This document shows positions 47,401-59,400 of a stretch of 64,000 nucleotides of DNA, one piece after another. How positions within the stretch are numbered: position 1 is the stretch's first letter; every line of letters begins with the position of its first letter. This DNA comes from Camellia lanceoleosa (lineage: Eukaryota; Streptophyta; Magnoliopsida; Ericales; Theaceae), in the NCBI GenBank assembly GCA_025200525.1, contig CM045762.1, positions 120,778,979 to 120,842,978 on the forward strand, given 5' to 3'. The notes below the pieces were generated by a model, which did no database searches, was not told where the DNA came from, and saw nothing but the letters and a program-made list of their open reading frames with translations. Position numbers and translations under genes: made by a program.

Positions 47401-50400
47401 CAAATACTTAAGACTCTTATGATCGGAGAAGACCTCGAATTTCTCACCATACAAGTAATGCCTCCAAATTTTCAAGGCAAAAATTACTGCCGCTAATTCT
47501 AAATTATGGGTGGGGTAATTCTTCTCGTGAGTTTTCAATTGTTGTGATCCGTAGGCCACAACTTTTCCTTCTTGCATCAAGACACAACCAAGTCCATCCC
47601 TAGACGCATCACAATAGACGGTGTAATCTAAACTCCTTTTCGGAATTATCAAAACCGGTGCTGTAGTCAATCTAGTCTTAAGTTCTTGGAAAGACTTTTC
47701 GCAAGCTTCATTCCACACAAACTTGACACCCTTCCTAGTGAACTTAGTCAAAGGTGCAGCTAGTCTAGAGAAGTCCCTTACAAAGCGTCGATAGTACCCT
47801 GCTAACCCCAAGAAACTCTGGATCTAAAAAACATTCTTGGTTGTTCCCAATCTTGCACCGCGTCTATCTTTGAGGAGTCTACAATCACTCCTTCACTTGA
47901 CACTACGTGCCCCAAAAATTTCACCTTGGTGAGCCAAAACTCGCACTTATCAAATTTGGCATACAAACGGTGCTCCTTAAGCAATTCAAGCACTACCTGT
48001 AAGTGAGCCTCATGTTCCTCCTCAGAGGTTGAATAAATTAAGATGTCGTCCACAAAGACAACCACAAAAAGGTCCAAGTATTCCTGGAAAATTCTATTCA
48101 TCAAATCCATAAAGGAAGCCGGTGCATTAGTCAACCCAAACAGCATTACAAGGAATTCATAGTGGCCATAATGCGTACGAAAGGCCGTTTTCTGGATGTC
48201 CTTTTCCCGGACTCTCAACTGATGGTATCTCGACCTCAAATCTATCTTGGAGAAGCAATGAGACCCTCTAAGTTGGTTAAACAAATCATCAATTCTAGGT
48301 AGAGGATACTTGTTCTTAATGGTAACCCGATTCAACTTGCGGTAATCGATATACAACCGCAATGACCCATCCTTCTTATTCGCAAAGAGAGTCGGTGCTC
48401 CCCAAGGTGATGTACTAAGGCGAATGAAGCCCTTATCTAAAAGTTCTTGGAGTTGAATCTTCAACTCATGCAATTCAGCTGGTGCGAATCTATATGGTGA
48501 CATGGAAATCGGTGCCGTGCCAGGCACTAATTCAATGGAGAACTCGATCTCCCGGTGGGGTGGCAAACTAGCTCAACCCCAGTATGCGCGCCCTTGACTC
48601 CGCCAAGGGCGCTGCCCTCGACCCCTCGGGACTCGACCTCAACTCGGCTCAGTCGAAGTGGCAAAACATGAAAGAAGGATCGAAATCGGGATCGCTACAA
48701 TTTTAGCTTGGGCTAATGATCCGGTGCTTTGTGCAAGTTGGTACACTTCCTTAAAAACATGAAACCATTTGCTTCCAGCAAGTCTTGAACCATAGACCAC
48801 CAAAGAACATGTAACCAACTGAACAACCAACTACGCTAAAAACCAAGTTGTGTTTTAATGTTCCCATTTATTATTTGACTTCTTTCCATGTAGATTCAAC
48901 TTCCGTCATTTATCATCAATTTTCCAATACATTTCTGGAATGCCTATCAAAGATAAAAATAAATAAAATAAAATAAAATAGGACAAAATAAAATATGAAA
49001 TAATTCTAACAAAGTATTAATTAAGGGTACGAAATACATACTATATTGTTCACATCAAGTCTAGTGGAGTAGTATTTGGATGCGGATGACTAATGTAAAC
49101 TTGTAAATGAGGATTAGATAAATGATCGGTGACAAAAGGAAGAGAAAAAGTAGGGCTAGGCAGGAAATAGGATTAGAAATAGGAAGAGGGAGATCATGAA
49201 CCAGAGCAATTACATCAAGGGGCTTGGAATAATAAGGTGTAGACTCAATGAAAGTGGCATCCTGAAAGATAAAAAATCATTGTAAAACCGGACTATCCTT
49301 TTGAGTACAAAAGTAGCTGGACAAAATACACTTAATAGCCTGAGGATCAAACTTATCACCACTTGGTGCAAGTTGATGAACAAAATTAACACAACCAAAA
49401 ATATGAGTAGATCAAACAAAAGGACAATATCAAGGAAAAAGAGCAGAGTGAGGTGTCTTGCTCTCAAGAATAGATGGCATGCCATTTATTAATAACAATC
49501 AGTGAGAATAGCATCAATCCAGAAAATTTTGGCAACATTTATTTTAATTAACATGGTTCGAGCTTCCTCAATCAAATGTAGATTCTTTTTCTCTGTGACT
49601 CCATTTTGTTGTGGAGTGTGAGAGCAAGATGACTGATAAAGAAATAATAGATTTGAGTCATAAAAGAACTAAATGGACGAGAAATCAGATTATTGGCATC
49701 TTTTTGGGCTTCAATAGCTTCCGCGTTTAGGGGGATTCTGCTTTTCTTGATTTCTAGTGATTGGAAGTATGTATGCGACTCTTAGGATTTTGTTTTATGG
49801 CTTTTGAGGACATATTGTCATCCTTTTGTACTTTTTCTTCTCTTTTCCATTTTAGTAAAATATTTTCGTCTATTGCTAATCAAAAAAAAAAAAAGAAAGT
49901 ACATGAACATGCAAATTAAACCGAGTTCGAATTTCAACATAAAAAATAGAGAACTACTTAGATCGATATTTCATTAAATATAACCAACCAAGTATCCCTA
50001 GAACAATCATCCACAAAGGTAACAAAAAAACCAAAATTTCAATTTGAAGTAACACGACTAGGACCCTAAACATCTTAATGAACTAACATGGAAGGACTAG
50101 ACACTGGGTTATTGACTCAGGAAGTAGAAGGGACACAACACAATGATGCTTTCCCAATTGACAAGACTCACACTCTAGAACTAATACTGAACTCGAAATA
50201 GGAATCAAATGCTTTAAATTCTCCAAGGATGATGACCAAGCAGACAATGAATCTACAAAAGAGATGCTACTGCTAGGTAAGTATGAGGATAAATTATTAG
50301 CACTTTGTTGTCTAGATAATAGAGACCATTTGACTCATGTCCTTTGCCAATCGTTGTTTGCATCACCGAATCTTGAATGACAACCAAATCAATAAAAAGG

Positions 50401-53400
50401 GAAACAGAACAATTAAGAGATTTGGTAAGTTGACTCACAAACATCAAATTAAATGGTAAACATGGAATATAAAGGACAAGGGACAAAGAAAGGGAAGAAG
50501 TAGGTTGCACTGTTCCTATGCCCAAACAGAAGTACTAGAACCATCTGCTAAGGTGACATGAGGTAAAGATGAGGAAGAGTGGAAATGAGAAAACATATGA
50601 GATGTACATAACCCACAGATGTGAAAAAGAGGAAGATGAAGATGAAAAACAAGTAGCAAAAGCAACTTTCTGAGCTAAAGATGCTACTGGAAGTAGAGTC
50701 GCAAATGAATAAAGCCATTCATGAACAAGCTTGAGCTTGGCTCGGTAAGGACTCATTCGAACTCGGTTCGTTAAATTTTTATTGTGTTCGAGCTCGAGCT
50801 TGTTAAAATCTTAATAAATAAGCCCAAACATCTTAAAGCTCGGCTCGTTAGCTAGCTCGTTTAACATTTATTAAATAATAGAATAAATATATTATTTATA
50901 TATTAAATAATGTAAAAATATGTATAAAACATAGGATAAATATGTTATTTATATATTTAAATAATATAAATGTAAATAATAGCTAACTATAGATAACACA
51001 TTTATATAATAGTAGTGGTAGATATTATTATTTTGGTAAGATATGGACTTTTCTTTAGTATGTTTATATATATTGTATTATACAATATATATAGTTGTAT
51101 AATCAAAATTTCAATTGTAACTTTAGTCTCATATGCAAGTATGAATTTATAATTTTTTTAGCTCGTTAAGGCTCGTGAATAGGCTTGAGCTCGAGTCAAG
51201 CCTAAGCAAACTCGGCTTGAGCTCAGTTCGTTAAATTTTTATTGACCTCCGGCTCGAGTTCAAGCTCGTTAAAATCTTAATAAACAAGCCCAAACATATT
51301 AAAGCTCGGCTCGGCTCGGCTCGTTTGTAGCCCTAACTGGAAGACACGCCTGCAAGGATGCCTGATACTAAAGGAACTTAGAGTGCTCTTCCTTGGAGAC
51401 AACTACAGTTTTCTCCTCAACATGAGTAAAAGATGAGGAAGAATCAACACGGATAAAAGTCACTGCATTTCAAAACTAAGGAGGTCAGCCAATGAGATCC
51501 CAACATTTCTCTCATGTGTGATTGCTCAATTTACAATGAGAACACTCACAGGAGCTCTACCACAACCACTACGACTATCATGGGAAAATCCACCACTACC
51601 ATGATTAGCACTACCTTTACCACTATTGTAGTGACTATTGTTGGAGATAAGATTATATTGTCAAAGATATTGGAAGATATGGAAGATATTACAATATATG
51701 AAGATCCCATGATTTGTGCTTATCATGATTTTTGTATATTTGATTTATTTCAGTTCCTTAACTGAAGAGATTTGATTGTATCTCCTACTCTATATATGGT
51801 GTATCATGTAAACAAGAGTATGTAGTTAAGTGAATGAAAGATGTAGCCCATAGGGCTTTGTGTGTGGATGTAAGCCAATATTGGCTGAATCACATTAAGC
51901 CTTTGTGTTATTTCTTTTGTCTTTTATGTCTCTATTATCTCTCCATATTCAACTTTATTGCCTTATTACAAAATTCAACTTGATATCAAAGCCAATCAAA
52001 CCCTAGGCTTTTTTCTTTCTGGAATGCTTTCTTACTTCGCCTTTTTTGTTATCAAGCTATTTTTCCCTCTTCCTTGAGTTGACCAATAGTTTGCTAATGT
52101 GGTAAGCAAACTTTATGATTTTTACTTGTTTCGGGGTTGTTGGTGTGTTCGGTAACATTATTCTGTGAAACACCAAGTTTTTCGGTTACTTCTCTACCTT
52201 TTTAGGGTCCTTGTGCTAATGTGGTCAGCACATATTTGGTCTTTTTTTTTTTTTTTTGGCTACCGGTGTGTTCGGTTGCATTCTTTGTGGGATGCTGTTT
52301 TTTCGGCCTTTCTATTTATGGTGATTTGGTGTTGTTTTTGGCCTTGTTGCTTTCACTCTCCTGTTGGTTTCTGTGACTGCAGTCATGATTCATTCAATGT
52401 ACGTTTTTCTATTGCAAGATGTTGATTCATTGCCTACGTTCATTGAAGTTGTCATTGAAGATAGTTATTACAATTGTTGTTGTCTTTCGACAACTTCATT
52501 GTAGTTGTTTGTAATAATCATCCTATTTTTGAGTTCAAGTTAGATACTTCACTTCAACCGTTCCATGTTCCAACTTGAGAGGGAGTGTTGAATATAAGAT
52601 TATATTGTCAAAGATATCAGAAGGCATGGAAGATATTAGAATATATGGAGATCTCATGATTTGTGCTTATTATGGTTTTTTTTTGTTTTTGATTTATTTT
52701 AATTCCTTATCTGAAGAGATTTGATCGTATCTCCTACTCCATATATATGGTGTATTATGTAAACAAGAATATGAAGTTGAGTGAATGAAAGATGTATGTA
52801 GCCCATAGGGTTTTGTGTGTGCAGATATGGGCCAATATTGGTTTAACCACATTAAACCTTTGTGTTATTTCTTTTATCTTTTCTGTCTCTATTAGCTCTC
52901 CATATTCAACCTTATTGCCTTATTACAAAATTCAACTATTGGTATCAGAGCGAGGTCTCAAGTTTGATTCCCCTGGATGGCATGTTGTTTGCGGGCAGGT
53001 TGTAACGCCCCAAATTTCTAGCCCAAATGATAATACAACAATCAGGTCTCTTTCAAGGAAAACCGAATATAAATCTCCAAACTTACATTATATTATACAA
53101 TAGTTTTTCATGCAACAATACATTAATCCAACAACAAGTAAATAAACAAATAAATACCCTCAAGGGGTTTAAAAGTTTCCAAGGCTTGAGCTTGGTTACA
53201 CAAATCGGTTATTCAAACTCACACACATACAGCCCTTGGCTTACACACAGAGTCACAGCAAAATGAGAGTCTCGTACTCTCAACACACATTTCCTCGCCT
53301 CTAGTTAGGCGGCATCACCACATCTTTTCTTGCACAAAAATCCCGTAGGGTGAGCATAAAGCCCAGTAGGAAATCCTTAACAAAGTATATACGTTTTATA

Positions 53401-56400
53401 CAAATCTCAAGAGATGAAATGCACATGCCATGCTATGCCGTTTTGAAAGAAAATCACATCTTCATCTTTGAAAACCATCATGCTCAATGATGTCATGCAA
53501 TTTCAATTATTCAAAACTTAACAATTCATTTCAAGAGCGGTAAATACGATTCTGGTAATCCCTAGGTTGGTGTCTGCAAGTAGACTATACAAGTACTACC
53601 AATTTGTCATTTTTACCAGCATTGACTGGAAGGCTCGGCACTTATAATCTGTCATTTTTACCAGTATTAACTGAAAAGCTCGACACCTATTCAATTTCAT
53701 TTACACCACCTGTCAAGACTTACCACCGTATTTACCCCAAAACCAATTTATGAAAACTTGTTTCTCAACATTCTTTTCTCAATGCGAGTTTTCAAATCAA
53801 CTTTCAAAGTTTATTGTAATCAAATGAATTGATATGCCAATAACACAAGATGAATATAAATACTTTTATTCCAATTCATCATCCACGGAATAACACAATT
53901 CCCTCTTCTCAAGTATTCTCAACAATTAGTCATTTCAAAACTATTTCAACGTTTTGAACAATAATTTCCAAAATGAACAACAATTCTCATATTCCCCGAA
54001 CTTCATCATATATATAAATATAAATAAGAAATTTTCCAAACATCCATTTATTTTGAAACGCAAAATAATATAACAATATCATTCATGGATTTTCAGTCTC
54101 TAAAAAAGAATCCCAAAATTCTATGTTTTCTCACCAAAACTATACAACTCAAATCTTTTAAAAGAAAACTTTCCAAAATCATATTTTCTTCAATCAACGA
54201 AGATCAAAACCCATAAGATCATTTTAAAAGAACGAGAGACAAACCCATTTTCAAAATCGCTCAACTTCTTGAATTAACAATCAATTTTCAAAGCTATCGA
54301 AGGATGATTTCAAAAATCATCTAGATCTTGCAAAAATATATATATAACTATAAGAAAATCCCTGCCTCAAGTTTTGAAGAAGAAATGAGATGAAACCCCT
54401 AAAATCAACGGTGCCAAAACTCGATCTTCACCGCACACAACGAAGCCCTCGAGAAGTTAACCAACTTTGATGAAGAACCTATGGCAGAACTCTAATGGAT
54501 CTTTGAGAAATCAAGGTTTTGATCCAATTTGGCGTAGGAAAATGTAGAGAGAAGGGAGAGGAAATGTTTTTAGAGAGAGAGAGATATAAAAGTGATCTGA
54601 AATATCAGATTTACGAACTGATATAACATGGTTCGCTCGAGCGTGGAAAGCCTTGCTCGAGCGTTGAATACACCTTCCCAGTACTTTTGCAGACAGGTCA
54701 AACTTCTGGAGCCAAACATTCTCCGCTCGAGCGCATAAACGGCCGCTCGAGCGGACAAGCAAACTTCGAATGCACTTTGCATTTTTGCTTTGCCGCCCCG
54801 CCAGTGCCGCTCGGACCCACCAAGGCGCCGCCTCGACCCGTGATGGCACTCGATCCTGACTGCCGGTCGAAGTGGCAAAACATGAAAGAAGGGTCGAAAT
54901 CGGGATCGCTACAACCTTCCCCCCTTAAAGAATTTTGTCTCTGAAATTTCAAATCAAACTACCCAAACAAAGGGGTTTCTAGCGATCAAAACCACGCTAT
55001 TTCATTTTTAAACCACAATACTAACTCTCAACCAAATTCCACCATGGTTCTCTCATTAACAACCTCCCAAATACGCATAAACAAGAAATTTCCTAAAAAG
55101 TAATGGCAACTCTTAACAACCTTATGCTTAAAACAACAACGCACATATCAACATGTGGTTAACAACTTTAAATACGTTTCCCTCAACACTAAGGAATATT
55201 ACAAAGAAAAGCAACTTAAGCATTTTCAAACAAATCCGGATATTTGGAGCAGACTTCCGCCTCCCGTTCCCTCGTTGCTTCTTCAACCCCATGGTGTCTC
55301 AACAACACCTTTACCAATGGTATAGTTTTGCCCCGTAGCACTTGCTTCCGGGTATCTAATATTTGAACCGATCGTTCTTCGTAAAAGGCATCTTCATTTA
55401 CCTCCAAGTCAACCCAATCAAGCACATGAGAAGGGTCGGGTTTATACTTTCTAAGCATAGATACATGAAATTTGTTGTGAACTCCTGAAAGTTGTGGCGG
55501 TAAAGCTAACCGAGATGCCATTTCCCCAATTCGCTCTAAGATCTCAAAAGACCCAATGAACCTTGGAGATAATTTGCCACTCTTACCAAATCTCATCAAA
55601 CCCCGCCTTGGTGAGATTTTTAGAAACACATGGTCACCAATTTCACAAGATAAGGGTCGTCTTCTCTTATCGGCATAAATCTTTTGTTGGCTTTGGGCCG
55701 TAGCTAACCTCTTCCGAATGAGAACAACTTTCTCGGTTGTGTCTCTAACAATTTCCGGACCTAGTAACGGTCAATCACCCACTTCAGCCCAACAAACCGG
55801 TGATCTACAAGGTCGGCCATACAAGGCCTCAAATGGTGCCATCCCAATACTAGCTTGGTAACTATTGTTGTAAGCAAACATAATTAATGGTAAGTGCCTT
55901 TCCCAAGGCCCCTTAAAATCAAGGACACAAGCTCTAAGCATGTTCTCCAAAATCTGAATGGTACGTTCCGACTGTCCATCGGTTTGAGGATGATAAGCGG
56001 TGCTAAGAGTCAACTTAGTTCCCAACGCCTCTTGAAGGCTTTGCTATAACCGGGTAGTAAAACGAGGACCCCTATCCGACACAATAGTCACAGGGACTCC
56101 ATTAAGTCGAACTATCTCTCTAATATACAACTCTGCCAAGCGTTCAATTGAATCGCTGGTGCACATCGGAATGAAATGGGTAGACTTAGTCAACCTATCA
56201 ACAATCACCCAAACGGTGTCTTTGCCTCGTTGTGTTCTAGGAAGCCCAACTACAAAATTCATGGTAACTCGCTCCCATTTCCATTCGGCTATCGGTAAGG
56301 GTTGTAACAAACCCGCTGGTCTTTGGTGTTCGGCCTTCACTTGTTGACAAGTAAGGCACTTCGATACAAATAAAGCGACATCCCGCTTCATACCCCTCCA

Positions 56401-59400
56401 CCAAAATTGACGACTGAGATCATGATACATTTTAGTGCCTCCCAGGTGTACCGCAAGGCGTGAGTGATGGAACTCCCGAAGTACTTCCTCTCTACAAGAT
56501 TCTAGTACAAACAAATGGTCTAGGTAACGTACACTCAGATCCAAGTGAACGTTCAAACCTCTCTCTTCCTTCCCATTGGAAATCTTAACACGGATTGATT
56601 CCACATCACGGTCTCCTCGTTGTGCCTTTATGACCTTACTAACCAAGGTAGGTTGAGCATTCAAAGGAAACAAGGTAGCACTCTCTCCAGACTCACCCAA
56701 GTGCAAATCAAACTTGCCAATAACATCTAGCATATCCCATTCCCGAATGGCCACACTTGCCAAACTGATATATAGGAGAGGAAGAGAATATACTAACACA
56801 CTACTAACACACTTACCTACCACACTACACTCACCTACCACACTAATACTCACCTAACACACTCACTACTAACACACTCACCTACCACACTAACACTCAC
56901 CTAACACACTTACATAAAATATTCTAACAGCCCCCCTCAAACTCAAGGGGGATAGGAACCAACCAACTTGAGTTTGGAGAGAGTAACAAAACAGGAAAAT
57001 AAAATGACAAATAAAATAAAAGTGGATAGGAGACACTGTATGGTCGTGTCAGACCGTTGTAGAAGACTGTATGGTTATGGCGGCAAGGTAGAAGACATTT
57101 ATGGGGTCATGTCGATCGTTGTAGAAGATAGTTTATGGGGTCATATCGGACCGATGTAGAAAAGCAGTTCTGAGGTCATGTCGGACCGTTGTAGAAGACA
57201 CTATATGGGTATGTCGAACCGTTGTGGCGAGAACCGAAATCAATGTCGGAGCCATCGAGTCTTGTCGGACCCATATAGGAGCTAACCAGAATCAAAGTCG
57301 GGACAGTTTACAGAGTCTTGTCGGACCCATATAGGAGCTAACCGGAATCAATGTCAGGACAGTTTACAGAGTCTTGTCGGACCCATATAGAAGCTAACCG
57401 GAATCAAAGTCAGGACAATTTACCGAGTCTTGTCGGACCCATATAGAAGCTAACCGGAATCAAAGTCGGGACAGTTTACAGAGTTTTGTCGGACCCACAT
57501 AGAAGCTAACCGGAATCAAAGTCGGGACAGTTTACCGAGTCTTGTCGGACCCATATAGGAGCTAACCGGAATCAATGTCGGGACAGTTTACCGAGTCTTG
57601 TTGGACCCTTAAAAGTCGCACCCTCAAAAGGCGTGCCCAATCTTATCAAAAAGCGTGCCATCAAAAGGCGTGCCATCAAAAAAGGCGTGCCATCAAAAGA
57701 CGTGCCCTCAAAAGGTGTGCCATCAAAAGACGTGCCCGACAGCCATCAAAAGTCGAGCCATCAAAAGGCGCGCCGATTTGTCGTCTGGCGTTGAGAGGCG
57801 CGTGATACGCGTGTCTGCCTTGCCTATTTAAACCAAGGTGAGGCTGCCGCTGATGCATAACAAACCAGCAGAAAAACTCTTCGTTCTCTGAGAGAGCTAT
57901 TTTGTAACATTCTGTTGCCCAGAAAAATGGCTTCTTCTTCCCGCCCCGTTACCCAGAACATAGCCTCTTCGTCCCCTGGTCTGCTCACTCTCTTTCCCGA
58001 CCTCAACGAGTCCACAAGAGAGATAGCCGGGGCAGTTGTCCTTGAACCTCAACTAAGCGCCCCTGGACCAAGCCCCCCTGGTTTTGCGCCGTTGAACTAT
58101 CCGATGGTGGCAGTTGAGCAGATAATGGCAGCTCAATCTGATATTGAGGCCAATTATTATACATTAAGGTCATGTGTTGAGACCATGACTGCGGTCAACA
58201 ACCTGTCGCACCGGCTTCAGAGTAGAACAAATGAGGTGCAGCAGGTAAAAGCCCAACTGGCTCTGCTCCAGCGCATGTATACGGATGCCCGAGCAGAGAT
58301 ATGTGTGCTGAAGGCAGAAAATAAGGAACTGAAGCGGAAGGCCACCGTGATGCTCAGATTTGGAGGGCCGCCATATGTGACGGTTGAGGAGCAACGGGAA
58401 GTGAACGTGCTCGGCGGCGTGGGAAACACGGAGGCAGCACCGGCAAGGGACGCCCAAGACAAAGGCAAAAAGAAGAGAACAGCTGAAGAGGCGAAAAAAT
58501 AAGGCCGATTGGTTGTGGTGGTTATGGGTTTTTTTTTTTTTTTTTTTTTTTTTTAATGTAAAATGGTGATCGGGTTTGATCCCCGCATGAATAAAATAAG
58601 GTTGGTGACATTACTGCAATGGCTTTCTCTTTTTCTTCCTCAGCTTTTTCTTGATGTGGGTATTCCAATGGTTCTTGATCTCATTATCTGTTCTTCCTGG
58701 AAGATGAGAAGCAATCTTGGACCATCTGTTGCCAAGCTGAGCATGGAGATCAATAACCATCTTCTCTTCATAGTCTGATAAGAGACCCCTCTTCAAGTCT
58801 GGCCTAAGATAGTTTGTCCATCTCAGTCTGCAACTCTTACCACACCTTAACAATCCTGAGAGTTTAGGGACAGCTCTCCAACAGCATTGGCCATTGGAGA
58901 GGATGAAGTTAATGAGCTTCTTGTCCTCTTCAGCTGTCCATGGTCCCTTCTTCAGCCCTACTTTGTCACAGCATGGTTGTCTCCCCATCTTCTCCACTAT
59001 AGTACTCTCTCAAACAATGGGTGGGAGGAGGATGGTCATCAACAGTTGAGCTTAGATTCCTGTCACTATCACCACTATTAATCCACAAATCAAAAAGTGC
59101 TGATGAAGTCATCATCATCCCAGAAAACCAAGCTGTTGCTCAAGTCACTTTGCCAGCTGTCAAAGTTTGGCAGTAAGTCCAAGTCTTCAAGTATGTTGTT
59201 GTTGGATGAAGAATAAGAGGAAGAAGAAGACGAAGCTGATGATGATGGTGATGTTGATGATGAAGATGTTGTGGTTGTTGATGATATTGAAGGAGCAGTA
59301 GTACATGGTGGTAGCAGATTGATCTCATGGGGTTCAATCAATGGGATATCATCTGTGCAAAACCCATTATTGACATCCATTAATGAGTCAAATGGGCCTT

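Larger units (their letters stand above)
46337..48699 (-). mobile_element. Ty3/gypsy (Tekay/Del-type) element, truncated, copy 1
   Basis: On the minus strand a 5' LTR remnant of about 110 bp (48699 down to about 48588, starting tgtagcgatcccgatttcga) joins directly to RT, with gag and protease deleted. RT (48566-47802), RNase H and integrase (47811-46387) follow. The element is cut within integrase at about 46375, where L1 sequence starts. LTR wording matches the 53001-60821 element. Confidence 0.88.
49020..51638 (-). mobile_element. Degraded Ty1/copia fragment (integrase to gag)
   Basis: Minus strand: the region at about 49260-49420 reads integrase-end words ([17 protein letters not shown]). 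50525-50253 reads [38 protein letters not shown] and [14 protein letters not shown], the protease-to-integrase region. Gag remnants lie above 51340. Many breaks. It hosts an L1 tail (49680-49892) and an hAT element (50694-51335). Confidence 0.7.

Noticed and set aside
57261..57780. CRISPR-like array
   Set aside because: The repeats are directly adjacent with no spacers, and the sequence is a plant nuclear transposon region.
57915..57926. Start of the antisense ORF four codons upstream
   Set aside because: The codon there is TTG. The first ATG, in a good context (aaaatggct), is at 57927.
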